Shown here: positions 1 through 6,014 of the stretch, piece after piece | Position numbering within the stretch: the stretch's first letter is position 1 | Layout: each line of letters opens with the position of its first letter | Source: IDS-8 sp036381215 | GTDB lineage: Bacteria > Pseudomonadota > Gammaproteobacteria > Steroidobacterales > Woeseiaceae | Direction of reading: 5' to 3' | DNA length: 9,087 nucleotides | Assembly (NCBI GenBank): GCA_036381215.1 | Contig: DASVDF010000145.1 | Span: forward strand, 1 to 9,087 | Made by a program: the position numbers and the translations under genes | Notes under the pieces: generated by a model | Told to the model about the DNA's origin: nothing | The model's input: only the letters and a program-made list of their open reading frames with translations | Database searches by the model: none

Positions 1-339
1 GGTATCGCCTATGTCCGGCTCGCGTGCGCGCACCCGGAGCTGACCCACCTGATGTTCGGCGGCGCCCTGCCGGACGACGCGGCCGACGAGGCACAGCGGC
101 AGACGGCGCAGGCAGCGTTCCAGGGGCTGGTGCGGATCATCGAGAACGGAGTGCGCGACGGTACCTTCGTCGACCGCCCTCCCCTCGAGCTCGCCGTCTC
201 GGCCTGGTCGCTCGTGCACGGCGTGGCGATGCTGCTCACGACGGGCAGGCTCGAGAGGACGGGCATCGGGAAATTGCGCGCCGAGACGCTCGCGCGGCGC
301 ATGGCGGAGCACCTCGTCGACGGCATCACGGCGCGCTGA
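1..339 (+). CDS. TetR/AcrR-family transcriptional regulator, C-terminal part (5'-truncated by window)
   Basis: The reading frame is open from the first base, so the gene begins upstream; 112 residues are visible. They match the all-helical ligand-binding half of TetR regulators, in particular the WHG-domain type. The segment opens with Y-V-R-L-A-x-x-H-P-E-L-x-x-L-M-F, a helix typical of that domain. Around residues 69-74 comes W-S-L-V-H-G, the tryptophan and His-Gly signature that names it. A Met at base 52 could be mistaken for a start, but homology runs upstream of it. The DNA-binding helix-turn-helix would lie outside the window. Proteins of this kind are usually small-molecule-responsive repressors; the ligand and target cannot be deduced. 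The gene ends 13 bp from the stop of the convergent ZIP transporter, so there is no positional reason to assume it regulates that gene. Family call fairly sure, specificity unknown. Confidence 0.8.
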   Translation, partial: GIAYVRLACAHPELTHLMFGGALPDDAADEAQRQTAQAAFQGLVRIIENGVRDGTFVDRPPLELAVSAWSLVHGVAMLLTTGRLERTGIGKLRAETLARRMAEHLVDGITAR

Positions 340-345
340 GCGCGC
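331..345. terminator. GC-only hairpin between convergent genes (weak terminator candidate)
   Basis: GCGCGC at 331-336 and GCGCGC at 340-345 form a perfect 6-bp stem. The 3-nt loop is exactly the TGA stop codon of the TetR gene. It sits at the meeting point of two convergent genes, where a bidirectional terminator would be useful. No T-tract follows on either strand, so intrinsic termination is uncertain and chance in GC-rich DNA is possible. Confidence 0.22.
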
Positions 346-352
346 ACAGGGC

Positions 353-1144
353 TCAGCCGATCGCGACGTCCAGGCACATCATCACTACGAAACCGGCCAT
401 CAGGCCGGCGGTGCCCTGTGCCTCGGCGCCGTGGCGATGCGTTTCCGGGATGACTTCGTCGCTGATCACGAAGATCATCGCGCCGGCGGCAAAGGCCAAC
501 CCCCACGGCAGCAGGAACCCGACGGCGCTGACGGCGGTGATGCCGACGAACCCGGCCAGCGGCTCGATGAGGCCCGTCGCCGACGTCACCAGGAACGCGG
601 TGAGCCGCGAATAGCCGATCGTCAGCAGCGCGAGCGCCGTGGCAGCGCCTTCCGGCACGTTCTGCAGGCCGATGCCGAGCGCGAGCGGCACGCCGTTCGC
701 CACGTCGCCGCCGCCGAATCCCACGCCCACCGCGAGACCCTCGGGCACGTTGTGCAGCGTGATGGCGATGACGAACAGCCAGATGCGCCGGACCCTTTCC
801 GTGCCTGGCCCTTCGCGTCCCATGATGAAGTGCTCGTGCGGCACACCGGCGTGGATCGACCAGAGCGCGGCCGCGCCGAGGAGGATGCCGAGGCCCACGA
901 CGACGACCGCCTGCCCCTCGCGGCCGTCCGGCCCCGCGGCCGCCGCGAGCGCCGGCAGGATCAGCGAGAAGAACGCGGCGGCGAGCATGACGCCGGCCGC
1001 GAAGCCCAGCATGACGTCACGCACACGGCCCTCGAGCCGGCGAACCGCCAGCGCCGGGACCGCGCCCAGGGTCGTGCCGAGGCCGGCGAGCAGGCTGCCG
1101 AGGGTGCCGAGCGCGATCGGCGACCAGTCAGGCGGTGCAAGCAC
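353..1144 (-). CDS. ZIP-family divalent metal transporter (ZupT-like)
   Basis: This is a polytopic inner-membrane protein of 263 residues from the chosen GTG start. ZIP proteins move Zn2+, Fe2+, Mn2+ or similar ions into the cytoplasm. The diagnostic binuclear metal-site motifs are present: H-N-V-P-E-G at residues 131-136 (TM4) and Q-N-V-P-E-G at 161-166 (TM5). A further acidic site, I-S-D-E-V-I-P-E, lies near 227-234, and a His-containing loop (H98, H103, H105) precedes TM4. Hydrophobic segments occur near residues 10-35, 43-70, 78-97, 121-142, 150-178, 183-203, 206-227 and 246-262, fitting eight helices. The frame is open upstream to base 1357, but the extra 71 residues are polar, unlike the family and overlap the divergent DinB gene. 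GTG at 1144, giving M-L-A-P-P-D-W just before TM1, is therefore preferred; no strong Shine-Dalgarno supports it. Metal specificity cannot be read from sequence. Confidence 0.88.
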   Translation of the reverse strand: MLAPPDWSPIALGTLGSLLAGLGTTLGAVPALAVRRLEGRVRDVMLGFAAGVMLAAAFFSLILPALAAAAGPDGREGQAVVVVGLGILLGAAALWSIHAGVPHEHFIMGREGPGTERVRRIWLFVIAITLHNVPEGLAVGVGFGGGDVANGVPLALGIGLQNVPEGAATALALLTIGYSRLTAFLVTSATGLIEPLAGFVGITAVSAVGFLLPWGLAFAAGAMIFVISDEVIPETHRHGAEAQGTAGLMAGFVVMMCLDVAIG

Positions 1145-1213
1145 GATGTTCGGCGAGAGACGGCTGCATGCGTTCGTTCCCGTTCCAGGTCCCCGGTTCC
1201 TGCGAGCTTCGTT

Positions 1214-1228
1214 CCCGAGCCGCTCGGG
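1214..1228. promoter_or_regulatory. 6-bp inverted repeat in the ZIP/DinB intergenic region
   Basis: CCCGAG (1214-1219), spacer CCG, CTCGGG (1223-1228) is a perfect inverted repeat. On the minus strand it lies just downstream of the candidate extended -10 of the ZIP gene, where it could be a small operator or a hairpin at the 5' end of the transcript. It does not resemble a Zur or Fur box that I can recognise, and such repeats occur by chance at this GC content. Confidence 0.2.
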
Positions 1229-1236
1229 GGTTCGGT

Positions 1237-1245
1237 AACATAGCA
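1237..1245 (-). promoter_or_regulatory. Candidate extended -10 promoter for the ZIP transporter
   Basis: Read on the minus strand the sequence is TGC-TATGTT, matching the extended -10 pattern TGn-TATAAT with two mismatches in the hexamer. It lies in one of the few AT-richer patches of the region, about 93 bp upstream of the preferred GTG start. No good -35 box is seen at the usual spacing. The same patch read on the plus strand (TAACAT, 1236-1241) could serve the DinB gene instead. Confidence 0.3.
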
Positions 1246-1300
1246 CTTTCCCGACGTGGCGAGACTCGGCGGCCGCCGACATCACACCTGGTGCAGCACC

Positions 1301-1864
1301 ATGCAGGCAACCGGCTATTTCCGCGCCCAGGCCTTCAACAACGCGTGGGCCAACCATCGGCTCCTGGCCGCCGTCGGCGAGCTGCGGCCGGAGGAGCTGT
1401 CGGCGCCGCGCACCGGCTTCTTTCCGTCAATTGCCGAAACGCTCAACCACATCCTGCTCGTCGATCGATTCTACGTCTCCGGGCTCGAAGGGTACGGCGT
1501 CGCGATCGCTGAGCTCGAGGAGCCGCCCTTCCCGTATTCGATCTTCGCGGACCTGCAATGCGAGCAAGCACAGGTCGATCGACGGCTGATCGCCGTTTGC
1601 GAGCAGCTGGACGACGCGACGCTTGCAGAAACGATCGAGCTTCCGCGAGACGGGTGGACACAGACCGAGCGCAAGGATCGTACGCTGCTGCACCTGTTCC
1701 AGCACCAGGTGCATCACCGCGGCCAGGTCCACTCGATGCTTTCGGGCACCGCCGTCACACCGCCGCAGCTCGACGAATTTTTCCTGGGACACGAGCGGGA
1801 GCGCGCTCTCCGCGCCGACGACTTCGCGGCGCTCGGCTTCGAGGAACAGGCCATCTGGCGCTGA
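1301..1864 (+). CDS. DinB-family protein (putative metal-dependent four-helix-bundle enzyme)
   Basis: This 187-residue protein has the DinB/YfiT-superfamily pattern: a four-helix bundle carrying a three-histidine divalent metal site. The likely ligands are H50 (in E-T-L-N-H-I-L-L-V-D) and H135 plus H139 in the C-terminal helix motif H-L-F-Q-H-Q-V-H-H-R-G-Q. The HxxxH-R-G-Q form is the usual one for the family. Characterised relatives include thiol-S-transferases such as BstA/YfiT types and mycothiol- or bacillithiol-dependent enzymes; most members are uncharacterised, and DNA-damage induction applies only to the founding Bacillus gene. The start chosen is ATG 1301, since M-Q-A-x-x-Y-F-R-A-Q-A-F-N-N-x-W is a typical N-terminus. 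An in-frame GTG at 1256 would add 15 unlikely residues. No convincing ribosome site is visible. The gene is divergent from the ZIP gene; the kinase remnant begins about 23 bp after its stop. Confidence 0.82.
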   Translation: MQATGYFRAQAFNNAWANHRLLAAVGELRPEELSAPRTGFFPSIAETLNHILLVDRFYVSGLEGYGVAIAELEEPPFPYSIFADLQCEQAQVDRRLIAVCEQLDDATLAETIELPRDGWTQTERKDRTLLHLFQHQVHHRGQVHSMLSGTAVTPPQLDEFFLGHERERALRADDFAALGFEEQAIWR

Positions 1865-1886
1865 GCGCCGCCGTTCGTCACCGACG

Positions 1887-2307
1887 TTGAATGCCGTCAG
1901 CGCCGTCCGCCGGATCGTTTGCGACAACGCGTGGCGTAAAGCGCGGCAGGGCCTGCAGCGAGCATTCGCCGCAGCCAGGAAACGCGCGGCGAACAAGGAT
2001 CTGTTCCTCGCCCTGCTCTACGTCGCGGCTCTCGGCCTCGTCGCTTACTCGATCTGGCTGTTCCTGCGTCTGCGCGCCAATGCCGGGGCCTTGCGGGAAC
2101 GCCTGGAGTTCGAGTCGCCGCGGTGCCGGGCTCGCGGACGCGATCCACGCGCTGCGCCCGGATCTCCCCGTCGTGCTCATGACCGGCTACGGCCGCCCGC
2201 TGGAACCGGACTGGCTGCGCGCCGACGGCGTGCGGGAAGTGCTGAAGAAGCCCCTGCTCTCGCGGCTCCTGGCCGACTGCCTGGCGCGGCACTTGCCCGC
2301 CGGCTGA
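1887..2307 (+). pseudogene. Hybrid sensor histidine kinase remnant (N-terminal TM piece joined to C-terminal receiver piece)
   Basis: Two coding-like fragments lie in different frames. From about 1887 (possible TTG start) to about 2115, frame 3 encodes a basic segment (W-R-K-A-R-Q-G-L-Q-R-A-F). It is followed by a membrane helix (L-F-L-A-L-L-Y-V-A-A-L-G-L-V-A-Y-S-I-W-L-F-L) and a linker (L-R-A-N-A-x-A-L-R-E-R-L-E-F-E). That is the look of a kinase N-terminus entering its sensor or coiled-coil part. From about 2125 to the stop at 2305-2307, frame 1 encodes the last half of a receiver domain: A-D-A-I-H-A-L-R-P-D-L-P-V-V-L-M-T-G-Y-G, then V-L-K-K-P-L with the conserved Lys-Pro. The sensor, HisKA, HATPase and phospho-acceptor Asp regions are absent. 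The simplest reading is a large internal deletion that also shifted the frame; an assembly collapse is the alternative. The layout recalls VirA-like hybrid kinases, but that assignment is tentative. Confidence 0.7.
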
Positions 2308-2318
2308 CGTGCCGGCGG
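2297..2318. terminator. 8-bp GC-rich hairpin at the end of the kinase remnant
   Basis: CCGCCGGC (2297-2304), loop TGACGT, GCCGGCGG (2311-2318) is a perfect 8-bp inverted repeat. The loop begins with the TGA stop of the receiver fragment. It lies between the converging kinase remnant and the flippase gene. The stem would be very stable, but no T-run follows on either strand, so a role in termination or mRNA 3'-end protection is only plausible. The remaining stretch to 2397 holds further GC-rich imperfect repeats and no gene that I can see. Confidence 0.35.
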
Positions 2319-2397
2319 CCTGCCGGCCGCGAGCCTGCTTCCATCGTCAGGACGCCCGCGCGAACCGCGGAGACGGGAGCCGCGAACATTGAGCTCG

Positions 2398-3339
2398 TCA
2401 GGTCGCCGACCCGTGCGTAGGTGCCTTGGCCCCGCGACCGCTGTCGACGAGATAGAGCAGCCCGCATCCGGCCGCGACGAGCAGGCTCAGGACGCGCACG
2501 GTCACGGCCGCGAGCACCGCGGCGTCGTAGTCGACGCCGACGCCCACGGCGGTTCCGACGATCGAGCCTTCGACCACGCCAAGGCCGCTGATCGAGATCG
2601 GGAGCACCGAGGCGATGCCGGCGGCCGCCGTGATGACTGCCGCCGCCGCCATCGACACCGGGCTGCCGAGGGCGGCGAACGCGAGGAAAATCACGGCTGC
2701 CGCGAGCAACTGGAACGCGCAGCAAGCCACCGCCAGCGCAATCCACTCGAGACGATGGCGCCCGACGCGTCGCAGGTTGGCGCGCACCGGCTCGAGCCAG
2801 GCAACGCGCGCCAGCCGCCTTCGCAGCCCGTCGAAGTCTGCGATCGACCACAGCATGGTTACGCCGAGCAGGACGACGGCGATGCCCGACACGCCGAAAA
2901 GGTACAGCCGCGCCAGCTCGCTGGTCCCGGCAAGGAACAGCGCGCCAATCGCGCCGATGGCCAGCATCGCCGCGAAGCCGACGGCACGTTCCAGGAGCAC
3001 GGCGGAGACGGGGCGTGAACGCTCGACCCCCGGGCTCATCGTCCGGTACACACGGTACACGTCTCCGCCGATCCCGGAAGGCAGGAAGTTGTTGAAGAAG
3101 TAGGCGAAGCAGCTGCTGCGGAACAGGTACGGCCAGGCGAACCGAAGATCGTGCAGGCGCAAGGAGTGCGACCACTTCCAGGCGTTGACGATCATCTGGC
3201 AGCCGATCGCGGCCAGCGCGAGACTCGCGAGCCGCCCATCGAGAAGCGCGAGATCTTTCGGCAGCGTGTCCCAATCGACACCCAGCGCGAGCAGGGCGAG
3301 AAGGACGCAGGCGACGGCAATCTTGAGAGCTCGCAGCAT
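2398..3339 (-). CDS. Flippase-like integral membrane protein (UPF0104 / lysylphosphatidylglycerol synthase TM region family)
   Basis: This 313-residue, strongly hydrophobic protein has about seven to eight predicted membrane helices, starting at residues 5-22. It belongs to the LPG_synthase_TM/UPF0104 group (PF03706-like), which includes the membrane half of MprF and AglD-like proteins linked to lipid-linked sugar or phospholipid handling. Family hallmarks are visible: F-F-N-N-F-L-P-S-G-I-G-G-D-V-Y-R-V-Y-R at 81-99, and S-I-S-G-L-G-V-V-E-G at 249-258. The soluble GNAT-like lysyl-transfer domain of full MprF is absent, so lipid lysinylation is not expected. It follows the SDR gene on the same strand with a 58-bp gap, suggesting a two-gene unit. 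ATG 3339 is the natural start, beginning a short basic N-terminus (M-L-R-A-L-K) before TM1; the only ribosome-site-like sequence is a poorly spaced AAAGG. Transport substrate is unknown; flippase activity is inferred from relatives. Confidence 0.83.
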   Translation of the reverse strand: MLRALKIAVACVLLALLALGVDWDTLPKDLALLDGRLASLALAAIGCQMIVNAWKWSHSLRLHDLRFAWPYLFRSSCFAYFFNNFLPSGIGGDVYRVYRTMSPGVERSRPVSAVLLERAVGFAAMLAIGAIGALFLAGTSELARLYLFGVSGIAVVLLGVTMLWSIADFDGLRRRLARVAWLEPVRANLRRVGRHRLEWIALAVACCAFQLLAAAVIFLAFAALGSPVSMAAAAVITAAAGIASVLPISISGLGVVEGSIVGTAVGVGVDYDAAVLAAVTVRVLSLLVAAGCGLLYLVDSGRGAKAPTHGSAT

Positions 3340-3397
3340 TACCTTTGGAGAGCCGAATACGGATTCCGCCGCCCCCCGGCCCGGCGCCCGACCGGCT

Positions 3398-4468
3398 TCA
3401 AATGAAAACGCCGTATGCGTACGCCGCCCGGAGCACCTCGATGGCCATTGCGGCTTTGGCCAACCACAACGGACCGTGCACGGCGGTCGAAAAGCCCGGC
3501 GCAGTCGCCTGTTCGGCCGTCAGGGTACGTTGCAGCCCTTCCCGCAGCGAGACCCCGGGGCGCCAATCGAGCACTTCGAGGGCACGGCGGCAGTCGAATT
3601 CCGCGTCACTGATATAGAAATCCATCCGGCGCCGGTGCAGCGGCGCTTTGATCTTCAGCAGCCGGCAGACGTCTTCGGTTACGCCGGCGATGAGAAGCAT
3701 CGGCTTCAGCGGCAAGCGCGGGCCAGTGGCACGGCGGTTCGACAGCTCGGCGAGCGTCTGCAGGATCAGGCGCAGCGGAGCGGCTTCCGGTCCGGCGATG
3801 ATCAGTTCCTGGTTTGCCGCTTTCCGATAGGTGCAGGCGCGCAGGAACGCTTCGGCCAGGTCGCCGACGTAAACCATGTGACGCCGCCCCGCTCCGGTTC
3901 CGAACAGGGGAAATCGGCCGCGAGTCGCGTTGCGCCAGAGCTTCGCCAACCGCGTGTCGCCGGGGCCGTAAATCTGGCTCGGGCGCAGGATGACGTATTC
4001 CATGCCGTACTCAAGCGCGCGTCGCCGGACTTCTTCCTCGGCCGCAACCTTGCTCCGCTCGTACCCGTTCCACGGCCGCGGCCGGTGCGTTTCATCGATG
4101 ACCCCGGGCACGCACCTGCCGTAAATCCCGGCGGTGCTGCAGTACACGAAACGCCTTATGCCGGCCGCATGCGCCGCAGCGATGACATTGGCGGTGCCTT
4201 GGACGTTCACGGCGTGAAAATACTCGTCGCCGGCATGCGCCTCGGAGAACGCCGCGGCCAGGTGGCACACGCAATCGACATCCACGACGGCGGCATCGAG
4301 CGCAGCACGGTCGAGCACGTCGGCGTGCCGCGTCGTCACCCTGGCGCGATGCGGCGCGCCTGTCGGGGGCCGGCGGTGTAACGCTACGATCTCATGACCC
4401 GCGGTCGCGGCGTGACGAACGAAATGCCGGCCGACGAATCCGCCGGCCCCGGTAACGGCTATCCGCAT
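3398..4468 (-). CDS. NAD(P)-dependent epimerase/dehydratase (extended SDR family)
   Basis: This 356-residue cytosolic protein has an intact extended-SDR signature. The Rossmann glycine motif G-A-G-G-F-V-G is at residues 7-13, and the cofactor-contacting H-A-D-V at 48-51. L-A-A-A is at 70-73 and S-T-A-G-I-Y-G at 111-117, with catalytic Y136-x-x-x-K140 in N-G-Y-E-R-S-K. L-R-P-x-x-I-Y-G-P-G at 161-170 and H-M-V-Y-V-G-D-L-A-E-A at 197-207 are typical of nucleotide-sugar epimerases and 3-beta-HSD-like dehydrogenases. The C-terminal 40 or so residues after W-R-P (in V-L-D-W-R-P-G-V-S-L-x-E-G-L) extend beyond the usual end and are fairly hydrophobic, perhaps a membrane-contacting tail. It is upstream of, and co-oriented with, the flippase-like gene, which favours a sugar- or lipid-modifying step for an envelope glycolipid. 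Substrate cannot be told from sequence. ATG 4468 directly precedes the Rossmann fold; its Shine-Dalgarno is weak. Confidence 0.88.
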   Translation of the reverse strand: MRIAVTGAGGFVGRHFVRHAATAGHEIVALHRRPPTGAPHRARVTTRHADVLDRAALDAAVVDVDCVCHLAAAFSEAHAGDEYFHAVNVQGTANVIAAAHAAGIRRFVYCSTAGIYGRCVPGVIDETHRPRPWNGYERSKVAAEEEVRRRALEYGMEYVILRPSQIYGPGDTRLAKLWRNATRGRFPLFGTGAGRRHMVYVGDLAEAFLRACTYRKAANQELIIAGPEAAPLRLILQTLAELSNRRATGPRLPLKPMLLIAGVTEDVCRLLKIKAPLHRRRMDFYISDAEFDCRRALEVLDWRPGVSLREGLQRTLTAEQATAPGFSTAVHGPLWLAKAAMAIEVLRAAYAYGVFI

Positions 4469-4504
4469 TGTTGGTCGTCTTCTGGGAAGCTTGGGGTGCG
4501 GGCG

Positions 4505-4513
4505 AGTCTAGCA
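4505..4513 (-). promoter_or_regulatory. Candidate extended -10 promoter for the SDR-flippase unit
   Basis: On the minus strand the sequence reads TGC-TAGACT, an extended -10 (TGn-TAnnnT) with the most conserved T, A and final T positions kept. Transcription would begin near 4498, leaving a leader of about 30 nt before ATG 4468. No convincing -35 hexamer is found 16-18 bp upstream, which extended -10 promoters can tolerate. If real, it separates the SDR-flippase unit from the M20 gene upstream. Confidence 0.33.
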
Positions 4514-4535
4514 AAGCATCCTTCGATCGGCTCAT

Positions 4536-4579
4536 CGTCTCCAACGAGCGACACTTCTCGTGAAGCGTTGCTCGAGACG
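4536..4579 (-). terminator. Long interrupted hairpin just after the M20 peptidase stop
   Basis: CGTCTC-CAACG (4536-4546) pairs with CGTTG-ctc-GAGACG (4566-4579), and inside this CTTC (4554-4557) pairs with GAAG (4562-4565) across a 4-nt loop. Together they give a 15-bp stem broken by a 7-nt and a 3-nt bulge. It starts 5 bp beyond the M20 stop codon and ends before the candidate SDR promoter, the position expected of a transcription end or mRNA-stabilising structure. There is no U-tract. The rest of the 115-bp intergenic region shows only the promoter candidate. Confidence 0.35.
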
Positions 4580-4583
4580 CGAA

Positions 4584-5903
4584 TCAGCTGCCCGTCGCTT
4601 CGAAGTCGCGCAATCGGTACATGAGCAGCGCCGCACGCTTGGCCTGGCTCGTCAGCGTTGTGAGATCGGCCGTTTCCTCGACGGTGTGCCCGCCGGTGCC
4701 CATCAACCCGATGCCGTCGAGCGCCATCGCGACGCGGCCGGCGGTGAACGAGATGTCTGCCGCGCCGGCGTCGCGCGGATTGACGGCGGTCACCGGACCG
4801 AAGCCGAGGTCCCGGCTCGCCTGGTCGTACAGGGAAAGAAGCCGCCGATTGCCGTCGGTCGGCGCGAGCGGCGGATAGCCGTCCGTGAACTCGATCTTTG
4901 CGGACGTGCCGGGCAGATGCTGCGCGACGATCTTCCGCATGCGCGACTTGGCGGATGCGAGTTGCACCGGGGTGAGCGTGCGCAGGTCGCCGCTGGCAAA
5001 AGCGTGGCCGGGAATGACATTGCCTTTACCGAAAGCCTCGCCGGCGGAGTGCTCGTCGTCGTAATCGACGCGCGTGCCCGCCAGCACGAGCGCGGGATTG
5101 AACGTCAGGTTCCGTTCGCCGGAGAGCTCTCGCCGGAAGCCGTCGAGTATGCGCGCCAGCTCGAATGCCGCGCCGTCGCCTGTCTCTTTCTGGAATATCT
5201 GCGACGAATGCGCGGGCGTGCCGGAAACGGTGAGCTCCCAGCCGGTGTATCCGCGGCGTGCGATCACGGCCGTCTTCGGGTCCCCGTCTCCGTCCTCGAA
5301 CCCGAGAGCAATGTCGGCCTCGTCGGCGGCCGCGAGCAACGCCTGCCGTGCCGCGGAGAGCGGGCTGCCTGAGGATTCCTCGTCGCCGATCATGATCACA
5401 GTGATCTCGAGATCGTCGAGCGCACCGACGGCCTTCAGCGCCGCCAGCGCCTCGATCATGACCACGTCACCGCCTTTCATATCGATGACGCCGGGGCCTT
5501 TGGCCCGATCGGGTCCCACGCGCTCGAAATGCCGGAACGGGCTGTCGGGCTCGAACACGGTATCGAGGTGCCCGATGAGCAGCAGGTGGGGACCGCGATC
5601 GCCGTGCCGCGCCACGAGGTGACCGGCGCGCCCGAAGGCGGAGCCGTCCAGCCACTCTGTTTCGAATCCGATCCCGGTCAGTGCCCGCTCGAACAGCTCA
5701 CCGACCTGCTGCACGCCCTCGAGATTCAGGCTGCCGCTGTTGATCTCCACCGCCTCCTCGAGCAGCGCCAGGGCCTGCGCCTGGCGGGCGTCCACCGCCT
5801 CCGCCAGTCGTCTCTCGGTGTCCGACAGGTCCGCCCGGGCGGCAGCGCCGGCGAGCAGCAGGGTGAGAGTGACGATCGCGGTCAGTCCTCTGCGTGCGAG
5901 CAT
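4584..5903 (-). CDS. Exported M20-family metallopeptidase (glutamate carboxypeptidase G2-like)
   Basis: This 439-residue enzyme is predicted to be periplasmic. It has a signal peptide: basic M-L-A-R-R, a Leu/Thr-rich core and an A-A-A-R-A site, with cleavage after A24. Co-catalytic zinc residues are intact: H112 and D114 in G-H-L-D-T-V, bridging D141 in G-V-I-D-M-K-G-G, catalytic E175 and ligand E176 in G-D-E-E-S-S-G-S, E203 in G-F-E-D-G-D, and H406 in G-T-G-G-H-T-V-E-E. This is the order seen in carboxypeptidase G2 and related M20 peptidases that remove C-terminal amino acids, often glutamate, from N-acyl or peptide substrates. A dimerisation/lid domain follows, roughly residues 215-330. The frame is open to base 5984, but ATG 5903 is chosen for its strong ribosome site and immediate signal peptide. 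It lies 111 bp downstream of the exported EEP gene on the same strand. Exact substrate unknown; peptide or acyl-amino-acid scavenging is inferred. Confidence 0.9.
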   Translation of the reverse strand: MLARRGLTAIVTLTLLLAGAAARADLSDTERRLAEAVDARQAQALALLEEAVEINSGSLNLEGVQQVGELFERALTGIGFETEWLDGSAFGRAGHLVARHGDRGPHLLLIGHLDTVFEPDSPFRHFERVGPDRAKGPGVIDMKGGDVVMIEALAALKAVGALDDLEITVIMIGDEESSGSPLSAARQALLAAADEADIALGFEDGDGDPKTAVIARRGYTGWELTVSGTPAHSSQIFQKETGDGAAFELARILDGFRRELSGERNLTFNPALVLAGTRVDYDDEHSAGEAFGKGNVIPGHAFASGDLRTLTPVQLASAKSRMRKIVAQHLPGTSAKIEFTDGYPPLAPTDGNRRLLSLYDQASRDLGFGPVTAVNPRDAGAADISFTAGRVAMALDGIGLMGTGGHTVEETADLTTLTSQAKRAALLMYRLRDFEATGS

Positions 5904-5909
5904 GTCGTT

Positions 5910-5914
5910 CCTCC
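5910..5914 (-). promoter_or_regulatory. Strong ribosome binding site deciding the M20 peptidase start
   Basis: On the minus strand the bases read GGAGG (GGAGGAA in full), ending 6 nt before ATG 5903. This is the only near-perfect Shine-Dalgarno in the window. It fixes the start at 5903, rather than the in-frame Met 81 bp farther upstream. Confidence 0.8.
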
Positions 5915-5930
5915 GTGGCGGGTGCGCGCC

Positions 5931-5936
5931 ATGATA
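5931..5936 (-). promoter_or_regulatory. Candidate -10 box for the M20 peptidase
   Basis: TATCAT on the minus strand matches TATAAT at five of six positions and sits 27 nt before ATG 5903. That would give a leader of about 20 nt containing the ribosome site. No clear -35 is visible at 17 bp. A GAAC-GCG-GTTC inverted repeat (5950-5960) lies just upstream and could be an operator or chance. The 111 bp between the EEP and M20 genes therefore may carry an independent promoter. Confidence 0.35.
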
Positions 5937-6014
5937 GCCGACCTCGTCGGAACGCGGTTCGCCAGCCCATCGTTCCGCGCTCACGAATTCAACCGCACGG
6001 AGACGAGCGGCGCT

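Noticed and set aside
1145..1357. N-terminal extension of the ZIP transporter to an upstream ATG
   Set aside because: The 71 extra residues are polar and unlike ZIP proteins, cross the candidate promoter and inverted repeat, and overlap the divergent DinB start.
2177..3274. 365-residue open frame on the minus strand
   Set aside because: A frame-shifted, extremely Arg-rich shadow of the flippase gene, whose own frame encodes clear membrane helices and family motifs.
3185..4381. 398-residue open frame on the plus strand
   Set aside because: Antisense to the SDR gene with its intact Rossmann and YxxxK motifs; the antisense product shows no domain.
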